From Bacteroidota bacterium (GTDB lineage: Bacteria; Bacteroidota; Bacteroidia; Chitinophagales; LD1), in contig CANJZE010000027.1 of assembly GCA_947479455.1 (NCBI GenBank), positions 1 through 43,446 of the forward strand: a stretch of DNA of 43,446 bases, written 5' to 3'. The notes under the pieces are model-generated. The model saw only the letters and a list, made by a program, of their open reading frames with translations. It made no database searches and was not told where the DNA came from. The translations under genes were made by a program, and so were the position numbers. Positions 7,877 to 17,001 of the stretch are shown piece after piece. How positions within the stretch are numbered: position 1 is the first letter of the stretch; each line of letters opens with the position of its first letter.

Positions 7877-8203
7877 TCATTTTAACGAAACCAGCACCAC
7901 TCCTGCAATAATTACAGCAATGCCTACAATTTGTCGGGTGGTAAATGCTTCTCCAAAAATAAAATAAGCCGATAGCGATAAACCAACAATCGTAAGCGAA
8001 AAGAAAATAGCACTGGCCACTTGCATCTGAATTGTTCTAAGTGCCTCGGTAAACAATACTGAATTGATTAAACCGAAAACCAGACCAAGTGCGAGATAGC
8101 CCCACTTTTTTGCGGGAATGGCATCGTTCAAAGCAGAGTATTTGAAACTTATGTTCGTAAGCACATTAAAAATAATGGAACCGTAGAGGAGAATATCTTT
8201 CAT
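7877..8203 (-). CDS. Small four-helix permease of the DMT/SMR type
   Basis: A 108-residue protein with four predicted membrane helices and the size of a small multidrug resistance (EmrE-like) or half-EamA transporter. The C-terminal helix IVGIAVIIAGVVLVSL and the preceding FGEAFTTRQ loop are typical of this superfamily. A Glu in the first helix, required for cation/proton exchange in EmrE, is not evident (the first helix reads ILLYGSIIFNVLTNISFKYSAL), so a drug-efflux role is doubtful. It begins 33 bp after the SLC5 symporter stop and is probably co-transcribed with it. Confidence 0.7.
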   Translation of the reverse strand: MKDILLYGSIIFNVLTNISFKYSALNDAIPAKKWGYLALGLVFGLINSVLFTEALRTIQMQVASAIFFSLTIVGLSLSAYFIFGEAFTTRQIVGIAVIIAGVVLVSLK

Positions 8204-8236
8204 GATTTAAAGTTTTAAAATGGTTTTAAATAAATC

Positions 8237-9907
8237 CTACCAAAACATAGCATACAACGCTACCAACAATCCAAGAATTATCAGCGAGCCAACCAAGAAT
8301 GAATTAGAAACTTTGAACAGCGCGGTATCAACTTCCAATGCATTTGCTTTTTTACCATCGGCATTTTCAATTAGACTTATTAAAAACATTCCCGCAATGC
8401 AAAGTGCAAACACAATTCCCATTCTATCTAAGAAAGGAATTTCGAAAACACCTGTTGCGTTTGCACTAGAAAAACCAATAGAAGCAAGTGATGACAAATC
8501 CACCATACCCGGTAGGAATTTCAACAAGACCGAAAAAAGAAATCCTCCAATAGTTGCGAAGAGTGCCGCGTTTGAAGTTGTTTTCTTCCAAAAGAAACCC
8601 ATAATAAACATGGCGAAGATGCCTGGTGAAACAAAGCCGGTATATTCCTGAATGTAATTCAATCCGCCTTTATCAATACCCAAATGGGGTGCAATGAAAA
8701 CTGCAATGAGAATTGCCACAACCACAACTATTTTTCCAATCTGCACTTGTTTATTTTCATCGGCATTTTTGTTCAGCACTTTCTTGTAAATATCAAGGGT
8801 GAAAATAGTTGCGATAGAATTTGTTTTACCCGCGAGCGATGCAACAATGGCCGCAGTCAACGCGGCAAAACTCAAACCTTTTAACCCTGCCGGAAGAAGA
8901 TTCAACAAAACCGGATACGCTCTATCGCCTGCTATTACTCCATCTGCATTCAGCAATTCTGTTTGAAAACTTCCTTGTTGATATAAAACGAAAGCGGCAA
9001 TGCCCGGCAACACTACAATCACAGGCATCAATAATTTTAAAAATGCAGCAAACAAAATTCCATTGCGTGCAGTTGGTAAATCGGCACCGAGTGCGCGTTG
9101 CGTAATATATTGATTGCATCCCCAGTAACTGAAGTTCGCAATCCACATTCCACCTAAAAGAACAGTGAGGCCAGGCAAATCCAAATAGCTCGGATTATCG
9201 CGTTGCAAAATCATGTGAAAGTGGTCACCTGCATGTTGTGTCATTAAATTAAATCCATTCATTACACCGGTGGTTCCGAATTTTTCTGCAACTAAATTCA
9301 ATGCAAGATAAGTGGTTACCAACCCTCCAAGCACTAAAAAGAAAACCTGAATTACATCGGTATACCCAATTACTTTCATTCCGCCAAGCGTTATGAAAAT
9401 GGCGAACACAGCAAGGCAATACATGCAAAGCGATAAACTCAAACCCGAAATACTGCTGATGGCCAATGCACCAAGAAATAAAATGGAAGTTAGATTCACT
9501 ACTACATAAAGCAGTAACCAGAACACTGCCATAATCATTGCCACCGTACCATTATATCGTGTGCTGAGAAACTGGGGCATGGTGTAGATTTTATTTTTCA
9601 AATACACCGGCATAAAAAAAACCGCTACTATTATTAGCGTTGCTGCTGCCATCCATTCGTAACTTGCTACCGCTAAGCCGAGTTTAAAACCAGCGCCACT
9701 CATGCCTATGAATTGTTCGGCAGAAATGTTGGAGGCAATCAATGAAGCACCAATGGCCCACCAAGTGAGTGAACCTTCAGCCAAAAAATAATCTTTAGAA
9801 TCTACGTTTGCTTTTTTCTTTTTTGTGTAAATCCAAAAACCGTAACCGGCAACTACTAAAAAGTAAAAAAGAAAAACGATGTAGTCGAGCGTGGCAAGTT
9901 GATGCAT
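8237..9907 (-). CDS. Sodium/solute symporter of the SLC5 (SSS) family
   Basis: A 556-residue protein with about 13-14 membrane helices. Family landmarks include WWAIGASLIASNISAEQFIGMSGAGF near the N-terminus (helix 1-2 with the sodium site region), YNGTVAMIMAVFWLLLYV, GGMKVIGYTDVIQVFFL and the central AGLKGLSFAALTAAIVASLAGKTNSIATIFTLDIYKK signature. Members import sugars, inositol, sialic acid or other small solutes with Na+; the sequence alone does not give the substrate, though the closest look is to bacterial sugar (SGLT-like) members. A full promoter lies just upstream. The GH27 gene lies 4 kb away on the other strand, so a link to galactose uptake is only a possibility. Confidence 0.9.
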   Translation of the reverse strand: MHQLATLDYIVFLFYFLVVAGYGFWIYTKKKKANVDSKDYFLAEGSLTWWAIGASLIASNISAEQFIGMSGAGFKLGLAVASYEWMAAATLIIVAVFFMPVYLKNKIYTMPQFLSTRYNGTVAMIMAVFWLLLYVVVNLTSILFLGALAISSISGLSLSLCMYCLAVFAIFITLGGMKVIGYTDVIQVFFLVLGGLVTTYLALNLVAEKFGTTGVMNGFNLMTQHAGDHFHMILQRDNPSYLDLPGLTVLLGGMWIANFSYWGCNQYITQRALGADLPTARNGILFAAFLKLLMPVIVVLPGIAAFVLYQQGSFQTELLNADGVIAGDRAYPVLLNLLPAGLKGLSFAALTAAIVASLAGKTNSIATIFTLDIYKKVLNKNADENKQVQIGKIVVVVAILIAVFIAPHLGIDKGGLNYIQEYTGFVSPGIFAMFIMGFFWKKTTSNAALFATIGGFLFSVLLKFLPGMVDLSSLASIGFSSANATGVFEIPFLDRMGIVFALCIAGMFLISLIENADGKKANALEVDTALFKVSNSFLVGSLIILGLLVALYAMFW

Positions 9908-9923
9908 GTGTGGTGGTTTACAT

Positions 9924-9952
9924 CAAACCTACACGAATCATTTAAAAATCAA
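9924..9952 (-). promoter_or_regulatory. Promoter of the SLC5 symporter gene
   Basis: On the minus strand TTG (9952-9950, in TTTTGAT) is followed after 18 bp by TAGGTTTG (9931-9924), an exact TAnnTTTG. The ATG at 9907 is 17 bp further, implying a very short leader. Confidence 0.65.
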
Positions 9953-9964
9953 AATTTAAGTTCC

Positions 9965-10747
9965 CTACGGAATAATGACAGTCTTTGACTTTATAGAATG
10001 CGCACTGAAATAACCTAAACAAGATGGTGTATACACAGGGTCAGGATTTGCAGGAGCCGCTGGCGCACCAAAATTATTTTGGTTTTGGTCGAACTGGTCG
10101 AAGAAAGTATACACCTGTTCGCTCACGCTCCAGAGTTCTGCTTCTAATGTATCGCCAGAAACTAAATCCTTGTGCGGAATATTAAACTCACGAATTTTTC
10201 CATCCCAAAGTCTATCGCGATGTTCTGCATGATAACCATCGCGCACAGAAAACACCTGATAATAATTCGGCACTCCAGCAGGATCATGAATTTGCATCTT
10301 CGTACTGGTTTTCAGTTCGCCTTGAAAATTTGTTTCGGTAGTAATAAGAATGGTATCAATATCTACCGGTGCATTCATTTTGCAAAGCGAAACATACGTA
10401 GTGCCTTCAACGGTTGCACTCAACTTATAAGTTCTGCCAACCGTGCCTTGTATAAAATTGGTTTGATACAAACCTGTAATAAAACCAGGCACAAGCGTAT
10501 CTACATTTCCTGCATCATCACTAATAATTACTTGCGCGCCACCTATACCTGTAAAATCATTGTTCTCGGTATATAATCTCGATTTGGTTATAGCCACATA
10601 ATACGGACCTGGTTTGTCGTTCAGTCGTCCTTCAATGGTTACTTGCGGCTCGGAGTTTTTCAACTTCAAATCAATTTTTTCGGTGCAGGAAGAATTGATG
10701 ATAGCAGATGAAAACGCAAGGAATAGAATGCTGAAAATATTTCTCAT
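9965..10747 (-). CDS. DUF4249 lipoprotein paired with a TonB receptor
   Basis: A 260-residue lipoprotein. The leader ends in a lipobox (IINSSC, Cys at 20), followed by the DUF4249 N-terminal signature VTIEGRLNDKPGPYYVAITKS and later GGAQVIISDDAGNVDTL and GTVGRTYKLSATVEGTTY. The C-terminal half contains the YYQVFSVRDGY region. DUF4249 genes are typically found directly after TonB-dependent receptors in Bacteroidota, suggesting a surface-exposed partner, much as SusD partners SusC. It starts 3 bp after the receptor stop. It is somewhat shorter than many members, but both ends look natural. Confidence 0.85.
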   Translation of the reverse strand: MRNIFSILFLAFSSAIINSSCTEKIDLKLKNSEPQVTIEGRLNDKPGPYYVAITKSRLYTENNDFTGIGGAQVIISDDAGNVDTLVPGFITGLYQTNFIQGTVGRTYKLSATVEGTTYVSLCKMNAPVDIDTILITTETNFQGELKTSTKMQIHDPAGVPNYYQVFSVRDGYHAEHRDRLWDGKIREFNIPHKDLVSGDTLEAELWSVSEQVYTFFDQFDQNQNNFGAPAAPANPDPVYTPSCLGYFSAHSIKSKTVIIP

Positions 10748-10749
10748 GA

Positions 10750-13089
10750 TTATTTTGATTTTTTCTTTGCAGGTAAAACAGAAAACTTGAAATTGTAAGT
10801 AATAGATGGAACTATGCGGAAGAGGTAAGTTTTCTCGGCATAGCTGATTCCCTTATCGTAATCGGTTTTAAAATCTATGCTATAAGCATTTTTGCGTGCA
10901 TATAAATTATAGACGCTAATGTTCAAATCATGCTCCCATGTTTTGCGTTTCTTCAAAACAAAAGTTGCTCCAATATCTAAGCGGTGATAAGCCGGAAAAC
11001 GGTCTTGATTTCTATCTCCATACAACGGAACAATTTCTCCGTTCAACACATATTTACCAATGGGAAACGTGGCAGCAAGCCCCGTGTAATAAACCCAAGT
11101 GGCAGAAACATTGATGCGCGGTGTAATGTCATACATGAGCACAATACTCAAATCATGCGTGCGGTCGTAGCGTGAAGCAAACCAAGTTTCACGATTCACA
11201 GTAGGGAATTTTCTTTCGCTTCGTGAGAACGTGTAACTCACCCAACCGGTAAATTTTCCTTCTTTCTTTTTGAAGAAAAATTCAGCCCCATAACTTCTAC
11301 CTACGCCATAAAGCAATTCTGTTTCTACGGCTTCATTGGCGCGAAGTGTAGCTCCGTTTTTATAATCAATTTGATTTTGCATCCACTTATAATATCCTTC
11401 TACTGAAAGCTCGAACATGTCTTTATAAAAATTGACAAAGTAACCCGCGCTCACCTGGTCGGCAATTTCAGGTTTAGTGTTGTTGCTCGTCATTATCCAG
11501 CGGTCGGTGGGAGCAGAAGTAGTAGTGGTGGAAAGTTGATGAAGATTTTGTGTGTTGCGAGAATAGGCCGCTTTAAAACTCATGCTAGGAACAAAATTAT
11601 AGCTGATAGAAACGCGCGGCTCTGCATTAAAATACGTTTTACCAAACTGCCCCAGTTTTAAATTGAACGTGTCGATTACATCTTCATTCGGAAACTTGAA
11701 ATATTTTGAAGGACCGGTTTGTGTGAAAACAGAAAGACGAATACCGTAATTGATATTCACTTTATTCCAGAGCGAAACTTCGTGTTGTGCATACACCGAA
11801 CTTTCCCATCCGTAATTTTTTGTGAGGGTGATATTTCCTATGCGCGCAGTATCACTCGAGATTACCTGACCAGGAACAATGGTGTGGAAAGTGGTGAGAA
11901 AACCAAACTTCAGTTTGTTTTTTGAATTGAGATAGTAGTCCAAATCTTCTTTCAAACTAAAATCACGAATCTGCGATTTCACATCAATGCTCGCCACGTT
12001 TATGCCAATGGTATAATTGAACTCATTGTAGAGAAAAGAAGTGTTCGAAAAAAGTTTATCGCTAAAAATATGGTTCCAACGAAGGGTGGCAGTTGCGTTT
12101 CCATACACAATGGTAAAACGGTCGCGCAAACCAAATTTATCCTGACCAAAATAACCTGATAGAAAAATTCTGTCGCGTTTACCAATGCGATAATTTGCTT
12201 TAGCGTTGATGTCGTAGAAATAAAGAATACTATTTTTAAGATTATCCTTCTTCGACAACTTCAAAAACAAATCGGCATACGTTCTTCTTCCTGTTACAAT
12301 GAACGAACCTTTGTCTTTTACAATAGGTCCTTCAATATTCAAACGTGAAGAAATTAAACCAATACCTCCACCTATTACGTACTCTTTGCTGTTGCCTTCT
12401 TTCATTTTTAAATCTAAAACACTCGCCAATCGTCCTCCATATTCTGCCGGCATGTTTCCCTTATAAAGCGTAGCATCTTTAATAGCATCGTTATTAAACA
12501 CCGAAAAAAATCCGAGCAAGTGTGCCGGGCTATACACAGTGGCTTCATCAAGCAAAATCAAATTTTGGTCGTTGCTTCCACCACGCACATAATAACCTGC
12601 GTTACCTTCGCTTGCGGGTTGCACACCCGGCAAAAGTTGAATCGTTTTTAGAATATCCTTCTCTCCAAACAATACAGGAATTTTTTCAAGCTGTTTAATG
12701 TCTAACTTAATTGCACTCACTTGTGCGCTCGTAATATTTTCGTTGCTTTTAGTGGCTTTAATTTCTACATCCTTTAATGTTTTAGACGCAGGTGAAAGCG
12801 AAACATTTATACTTTGATTTTTCAGCGAATCAAGCGTGATTAAAAAATCTTCATACCCAACATAACGAACAGCAATTTCTTTTTTTGAGGCGGGGATAGT
12901 GAGTGAATAAAAACCGTAAGCATTAGTTACGGCACCAATGCCTGTAGTATCTTTCAAAAAGATTGTAGCGCCAATTAACTCTTCTCCGGTTTTTCCATCT
13001 TTAACGGTGCCACTGATGGTAAATCTTGATTGGGAGAAAATAGTGCAAAACATAAAACCTACAACAACAGTGATAAAAATTCTTTTCAT
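10750..13089 (-). CDS. TonB-dependent outer membrane receptor with carboxypeptidase-like domain
   Basis: A 779-residue protein. The signal peptide (1-19) is followed by a CarboxypepD_reg-like beta-sandwich at about 22-105 (SGTVKDGKTGEELIGATIFL, then GFYSLTIPASKKEIAVRYVGYED). A plug domain follows at about 115-235 (LLPGVQPASEGNAGYYVRGGSNDQNLILLDEATVY, PAEYGGRLASVLDLKMKEG). The rest is the beta-barrel, closing with RIVPSITYNFKFSV. This is the type that pairs with DUF4249 lipoproteins rather than with SusD. The imported substrate is not known. The upstream 150 bp face the DUF433/DUF5615 pair divergently. Confidence 0.93.
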   Translation of the reverse strand: MKRIFITVVVGFMFCTIFSQSRFTISGTVKDGKTGEELIGATIFLKDTTGIGAVTNAYGFYSLTIPASKKEIAVRYVGYEDFLITLDSLKNQSINVSLSPASKTLKDVEIKATKSNENITSAQVSAIKLDIKQLEKIPVLFGEKDILKTIQLLPGVQPASEGNAGYYVRGGSNDQNLILLDEATVYSPAHLLGFFSVFNNDAIKDATLYKGNMPAEYGGRLASVLDLKMKEGNSKEYVIGGGIGLISSRLNIEGPIVKDKGSFIVTGRRTYADLFLKLSKKDNLKNSILYFYDINAKANYRIGKRDRIFLSGYFGQDKFGLRDRFTIVYGNATATLRWNHIFSDKLFSNTSFLYNEFNYTIGINVASIDVKSQIRDFSLKEDLDYYLNSKNKLKFGFLTTFHTIVPGQVISSDTARIGNITLTKNYGWESSVYAQHEVSLWNKVNINYGIRLSVFTQTGPSKYFKFPNEDVIDTFNLKLGQFGKTYFNAEPRVSISYNFVPSMSFKAAYSRNTQNLHQLSTTTTSAPTDRWIMTSNNTKPEIADQVSAGYFVNFYKDMFELSVEGYYKWMQNQIDYKNGATLRANEAVETELLYGVGRSYGAEFFFKKKEGKFTGWVSYTFSRSERKFPTVNRETWFASRYDRTHDLSIVLMYDITPRINVSATWVYYTGLAATFPIGKYVLNGEIVPLYGDRNQDRFPAYHRLDIGATFVLKKRKTWEHDLNISVYNLYARKNAYSIDFKTDYDKGISYAEKTYLFRIVPSITYNFKFSVLPAKKKSK

Positions 13090-13239
13090 ACTACTTTGAA
13101 ATTTTAGAACGCGAATGAAACGAAATAGTATAACAACAAAAGAAAAGTTTTGTTGAGATGTAGTTAAGAAACATTGAGGTGTAAAAAAGGTTCCCTTTAC
13201 TTAACAAAGAATCAATAAATTCGTGTTACAAATTTCTTT

Positions 13240-13473
13240 ATGGAAAACTATAATGGACTAATAGAGGTAAATCCAAAAATAATGATGGGCAAGCCGGTTG
13301 TAAAAGGAACAAGATTAACTGTGGAGTTGATTCTAAAATCACTTGCCGCTGGAGAAACGAATGAAAATTTGTTGGCTTCTCATCCGCGCTTAACTATAGA
13401 AGCCATTGCAGCTGCGCTTGAATTTGCAGCTGACGCGTTGAAAGGCGAAAACATTTACCCGATTGCAGTATGA
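13240..13473 (+). CDS. DUF433 antitoxin of a DUF433/DUF5615 pair
   Basis: A 77-residue protein with the DUF433 pattern: NPKIMMGKPVVKGTRLTVELILKSLAAGE followed by LLASHPRLTIEAIAAALEFAADAL. This is a helix-turn-helix-like fold common as the antitoxin-like partner of DUF5615 PIN-type nucleases. Its stop codon TGA overlaps the ATG of the next gene by 4 bp, showing translational coupling. It may bind its own promoter region; no operator was identified. Confidence 0.85.
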   Translation: MENYNGLIEVNPKIMMGKPVVKGTRLTVELILKSLAAGETNENLLASHPRLTIEAIAAALEFAADALKGENIYPIAV

Positions 13474-13814
13474 AATTTTTAGCAGATGAAGGAGTTGACA
13501 CTTCTGTTGTAATTGGGTTGCGTTCGTTAGGTTATGATGTGTGTTTTGTGATTGAAGAAGAGCGTTCGCGCGATGACGATGTGTTGCTTGAAAAAGCAAA
13601 AAACGAAAACAGAATTCTAATTACCCGTGACAAAGATTTTGGAGAATTAGTATATCGACTCAACAAAGCACATGCTGGAGTCATACTTATTCCCCTCGAA
13701 GGGTTAACTACTCTTGAACGTGGCGAAATGGTTTGCAAACTTATTTCACAATACACCTACCAATTACAAAACTCTTTTTCCGTCATTCAACGTGGTGTTA
13801 TTCGAATTCGATAA
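13470..13814 (+). CDS. DUF5615 PIN-like toxin
   Basis: A 114-residue protein. The N-terminus KFLADEGVDTSVVIGLRSLGYDV has the first acidic pair (D6, E7) of the Mut7-C/PIN-like fold, and ILITRDKDFGELVYR holds the second conserved acidic motif (TRDKDF). Family members are predicted ribonucleases. It is immediately downstream of and overlaps the DUF433 gene. The next gene (GH27) starts only 11 bp after the stop at 13814, so read-through into it is likely. Confidence 0.85.
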   Translation: MKFLADEGVDTSVVIGLRSLGYDVCFVIEEERSRDDDVLLEKAKNENRILITRDKDFGELVYRLNKAHAGVILIPLEGLTTLERGEMVCKLISQYTYQLQNSFSVIQRGVIRIR

Positions 13815-13825
13815 AAAAACTCAAC

Positions 13826-15292
13826 ATGAAATACTTCTCCATTTTACTCGCTCTTATTTTTTCGCAACAACTCATTTCACAAACCCTTTACGAAGGCATT
13901 CCTGTTTTTCACGGAGCAAAAATTACGGGCAACTTTCCTAATACAGAATTTCTGTTCACAGTTCCGGCTACCGGTGAACGACCAATAGAATTTACTGCGC
14001 AAAATTTACCGCAAGGTTTAACCATTGAATCTTCCACAGGAATTATTCGCGGCATGGTAAAAGATAAAGGTTCTTACACCGTGAAAATTTTTGCTACCAA
14101 CGCTAAAGGAAGAGCAGGTGAAAATTTAAAGATTGAAATTGGTGATAAACTTTGTCTCACTCCGCCAATGGGTTGGAACAGTTGGAATGTTTTTACCAGC
14201 ACACTCGATGAAAAATTAGTAATGGAAACTGCCGATGCTATGGTCAGTAGCGGCATGCGCGACCTCGGTTATCAATACATAAACATGGATGATTACTGGC
14301 ATGCAGTTTCGCGCGATGCCGATGGAAAACCGGTCGCGAATCCCGAAAAATTTCCGCACGGAATTAAATGGCTCTCCGATTATGTTCATTCAAAAGGATT
14401 GAAACTCGGCATCTATTCCGATGCAGGTGATAAAACATGCGGCAAATGTTTTGGCGGTTTTCAGCACGAAGAAATTGATGCGAAAGTTTATGCCGAGTGG
14501 GGAATTGATTTGCTGAAATATGATTTCTGTTTTGTGCCGTTCAAAAAAACAGAAGCGCTAACGCGCTACAAAAAAATGGGCGATGCACTCAAAGGCAGCG
14601 GTCGTTCCATCGCTTATAGTTTATGTAACTGGGGTTTGTTTAATCCATGGGAATGGGGCGAAAGTGTTGGCGGAAATTACTGGAGAACCACCCCAGATAT
14701 TATTGATACATGGAACGGTGCACCGTTTTGGTACGGAAGTTTTAAAAGCATTTTAAAGAAGCAAACTAAACTTGATAAGTATGCTGGACCAGGACACTGG
14801 AACGACCCTGACATGATGATTGTAGGCAATTATGGAAAAGGAAAAGCTACCGGTGGTGGTGGCAAATACAAAGGCTTGAGCGACCTCGAATATCAAACGC
14901 ACATGAGTATGTGGTGTATGCTCAACGCACCTCTGCTTTCAAGCTGCGATTTGCGAAACATGAACGAAGCGACAAAGAATATTTTGTTGAATCCTGAAAT
15001 CATAGCCATCAATCAGGATGAAAAAGGCGAGCAGGCGAAATTGATTTTGAAAAAGAACAGTACATGGGTTTATAAAAAAAATCTATCCAATGGTTCCATA
15101 GCTATTGCTGTGTTTAATCCAACAACAAAAGAGAAAACCGTAATTCTTAACTATTCAGAACTTGGCTATAACGAAAGAGCGAAAATTATGACTCCGGTTA
15201 CACAACCAATAGTTAGTAAAGTGGAGAAAGACAAAATGCAGTTAACTATTAAACCGCACGAAGCGTTAGTATTTAAGTTAGAGAAGAACTAG
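13826..15292 (+). CDS. Alpha-galactosidase, glycoside hydrolase family 27
   Basis: A 488-residue exported enzyme. I choose the ATG at 13826 because residues 1-19 (MKYFSILLALIFSQQLISQ) form a signal peptide. Residues about 35-108 form a putative Ig-like (He_PIG) domain (LPQGLTIESSTGIIRGMVKDKGSYTV). The catalytic barrel begins LTPPMGWNSWNVF. The GH27 nucleophile is Asp233 in LLKYDFC and the acid/base is Asp291 in WRTTPDI; GHWNDPDMM is also present. A C-terminal beta domain follows (about 415-488). The enzyme should release terminal alpha-galactose from oligosaccharides in the periplasm or outside; relatives with the same Ig domain include alpha-N-acetylgalactosaminidases, so the exact sugar is open. 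No T9SS tail is present. It is 11 bp behind the toxin gene and converges on the next gene with 15 bp between. Confidence 0.93.
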   Translation: MKYFSILLALIFSQQLISQTLYEGIPVFHGAKITGNFPNTEFLFTVPATGERPIEFTAQNLPQGLTIESSTGIIRGMVKDKGSYTVKIFATNAKGRAGENLKIEIGDKLCLTPPMGWNSWNVFTSTLDEKLVMETADAMVSSGMRDLGYQYINMDDYWHAVSRDADGKPVANPEKFPHGIKWLSDYVHSKGLKLGIYSDAGDKTCGKCFGGFQHEEIDAKVYAEWGIDLLKYDFCFVPFKKTEALTRYKKMGDALKGSGRSIAYSLCNWGLFNPWEWGESVGGNYWRTTPDIIDTWNGAPFWYGSFKSILKKQTKLDKYAGPGHWNDPDMMIVGNYGKGKATGGGGKYKGLSDLEYQTHMSMWCMLNAPLLSSCDLRNMNEATKNILLNPEIIAINQDEKGEQAKLILKKNSTWVYKKNLSNGSIAIAVFNPTTKEKTVILNYSELGYNERAKIMTPVTQPIVSKVEKDKMQLTIKPHEALVFKLEKN

Positions 15293-15307
15293 TAGTTCCG
15301 AATTTAA

Positions 15308-15988
15308 TCAATATCGGTTTCCCTGTTTTTGCTCAGCCTCAATTGCAAAAGTAAAATCGGAAAACAAAATGATGAATTTCATACACTGCTCCTTTGTTTT
15401 AAATTCTAAAAAAATACCATCCCTATTTGAAGAACTCTCTTTTACATAAACGCATCCTTTATCTAAGCATTCTAATTTGACTATTTGCCTTGTTTTACCT
15501 TGTTCTTCACCTGCTATTTCTACCCAACTAAGCCTTACTTTGATAACTGGAATAACAAAATGTCGATTGACTTCAATCTTATACTTTTCACTATTGTACT
15601 CTAAATGCTTTGTTGTTTTTAAAATACCGTAATACCCATAATACTCTGTCAAATTATGTAATGCTAAACGTCCTTTAGCACTCGTTGGTGGACCGTCATA
15701 ATCTTTATTCTTTGTGCCATTTGCTTTCATGGACTCAATTTCTTCTTTTGCCACAGGTGCTAAATTTACAAACACATCTTTTGTGCCATTCTCATATTTA
15801 ATCATAAACACCTCACTCTTTTTGATAGCATATAATGGACTTGTAGTGTCCTTCATGTATTCAATCTCACTGACACCTACCTTGATTACTTTCGCATTTA
15901 TTTCATTTCCTGTTTTTAGGAGAATAATATCTTGAGTAAACCCATAGAAGGATGTGATAGATAATATAATAGATAATCTAGCTCTCAT
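15308..15988 (-). CDS. Exported protein, paralogue A of a tandem pair
   Basis: A 226-residue product with a short leader (RARLSIILSITSFYGFTQD). Residues about 20-80 share a domain with the neighbouring gene: QDIILLKTGNEINAKVIKVG, SEIEYMKDTTSPLYAIKKSEVFMIKYENGTKDV. This strand-rich module, with the phrase SEVFMIKYENG, recurs in Bacteroidota exported proteins of unknown role. The remaining C-terminal 140 residues differ from the paralogue and contain no motif I recognise. It lies 46 bp downstream of the other copy on the same strand. Confidence 0.75.
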   Translation of the reverse strand: MRARLSIILSITSFYGFTQDIILLKTGNEINAKVIKVGVSEIEYMKDTTSPLYAIKKSEVFMIKYENGTKDVFVNLAPVAKEEIESMKANGTKNKDYDGPPTSAKGRLALHNLTEYYGYYGILKTTKHLEYNSEKYKIEVNRHFVIPVIKVRLSWVEIAGEEQGKTRQIVKLECLDKGCVYVKESSSNRDGIFLEFKTKEQCMKFIILFSDFTFAIEAEQKQGNRY

Positions 15989-16034
15989 AGTTTTTTATGG
16001 TTTCAGAGTGTTATTGGTTTGCCATTTAGAATTT

Positions 16035-16586
16035 TTAAAAAGTAAGCCGTAAAGCTGCTCCATAAGAGTGAGAAGTAATTTCAGGAGCAAAAGACAAAGA
16101 CCGTTGTTGTTCTTTCCATTGCCGTTTACATTTCAAATACTTGTGTATTTCAGTTCCTCCAGAGATAATAAGTGGAATTGATGCACCCATTAAAGAAAGT
16201 CCAATAGCTAGGGCTACATCGCCACCAAGAGGTGAAACAACAGAACCACCTATTAGAAATAGACCACCTGTGACCAGTAACCCTTTTCCTGCTCGCTTGT
16301 GTTTCCCGTATTTCAAGTAAAAGGCTCGAAATGATTGTTTGTAAATATCATTTGCAGCTAAACTTGTCAATACTTCTTTAGAACCATTTTCATACTTAAT
16401 CATAAATACTTCACTTTTCTTAATTGCATGCTCTGGACTTGTTGTGTCTCTCTTGTATTCAATTTCGCTTACTCCGACTTTAATTATTTTCCCTTTTATT
16501 TCATCACCATTTTTTAAAGTGATTACATCTTGTGAAAAACCTGAAACATAGAACAGAACAGCTCCGAGAAGTAATAAATTTTTCAT
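16035..16586 (-). CDS. Exported protein, paralogue B of a tandem pair, with membrane segments
   Basis: A 183-residue product with a signal peptide (MKNLLLLGAVLFYVSGFSQD) and the same N-terminal domain as the downstream gene (VITLKNGDEIKGKIIKVG, SEVFMIKYENGSKEV). The second half carries two hydrophobic stretches (KGLLVTGGLFLIGGSVV, ALAIGLSLMGASIPLIISGG) with Gly-rich spacing, then a basic tail ending in LRLTF. The hydrophobic, Gly-zipper-like pair suggests a membrane-associated protein. Function is unknown. Presumably it arose with its neighbour by duplication and tail divergence. Confidence 0.75.
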   Translation of the reverse strand: MKNLLLLGAVLFYVSGFSQDVITLKNGDEIKGKIIKVGVSEIEYKRDTTSPEHAIKKSEVFMIKYENGSKEVLTSLAANDIYKQSFRAFYLKYGKHKRAGKGLLVTGGLFLIGGSVVSPLGGDVALAIGLSLMGASIPLIISGGTEIHKYLKCKRQWKEQQRSLSFAPEITSHSYGAALRLTF

Positions 16587-17001
16587 GTTGATTTTCTTTA
16601 TTGTTAGTTATTTTTTTGACTTAGGATTCAAAGGCACTTACGGACAAAAAAATAGGCGTGAACCCTATGCTTCGTGTTTCAACTCTCCACGGGCATCTGG
16701 AAACGCCTTCGACAGATTGAAAACTAACACAAGGACACGCCCGAACGGGCGCATCACTCATGTAGTTTTTTCTGTCTTAAATTTTCCAGATTTTGTGGAA
16801 GAAGAAAACTACAGCAACGCTGCTATTTTTTATGAGTTGGGTATTTACATAAGCATAAGTTTTATAAGTTAATCGTGGGCTAAAAGTAAACTTCCTTTTT
16901 TTGCTTCGCCAAAAATTATTTTTTAAGCTGTTTTTATTTTTTGCTATTCCTATTTGCTTTACAGCATTTTCAATTGTTCACTATAAAGTTATCTTCGTAT
17001 C
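16587..17001. other. 415-bp stretch without a supported gene
   Basis: An open plus-strand stretch of 95 codons lies here but its composition is not convincing. The segment around 16738-16751 (CGCCCG, AA, CGGGCG) is a GC-rich dyad unlike the AT-rich surroundings. The right 100 bp should hold the promoter of the HigBA pair; TATCTTCG at 16990-16997 approximates the -7 box with one mismatch. Confidence 0.35.

Noticed and set aside
16585-16872. 95-codon plus-strand open frame between the paralogue pair and HigBA
   Set aside because: The translation is biased toward Arg/Asn/Ser with no domain-like pattern, and it begins inside the start region of the opposite-strand gene.
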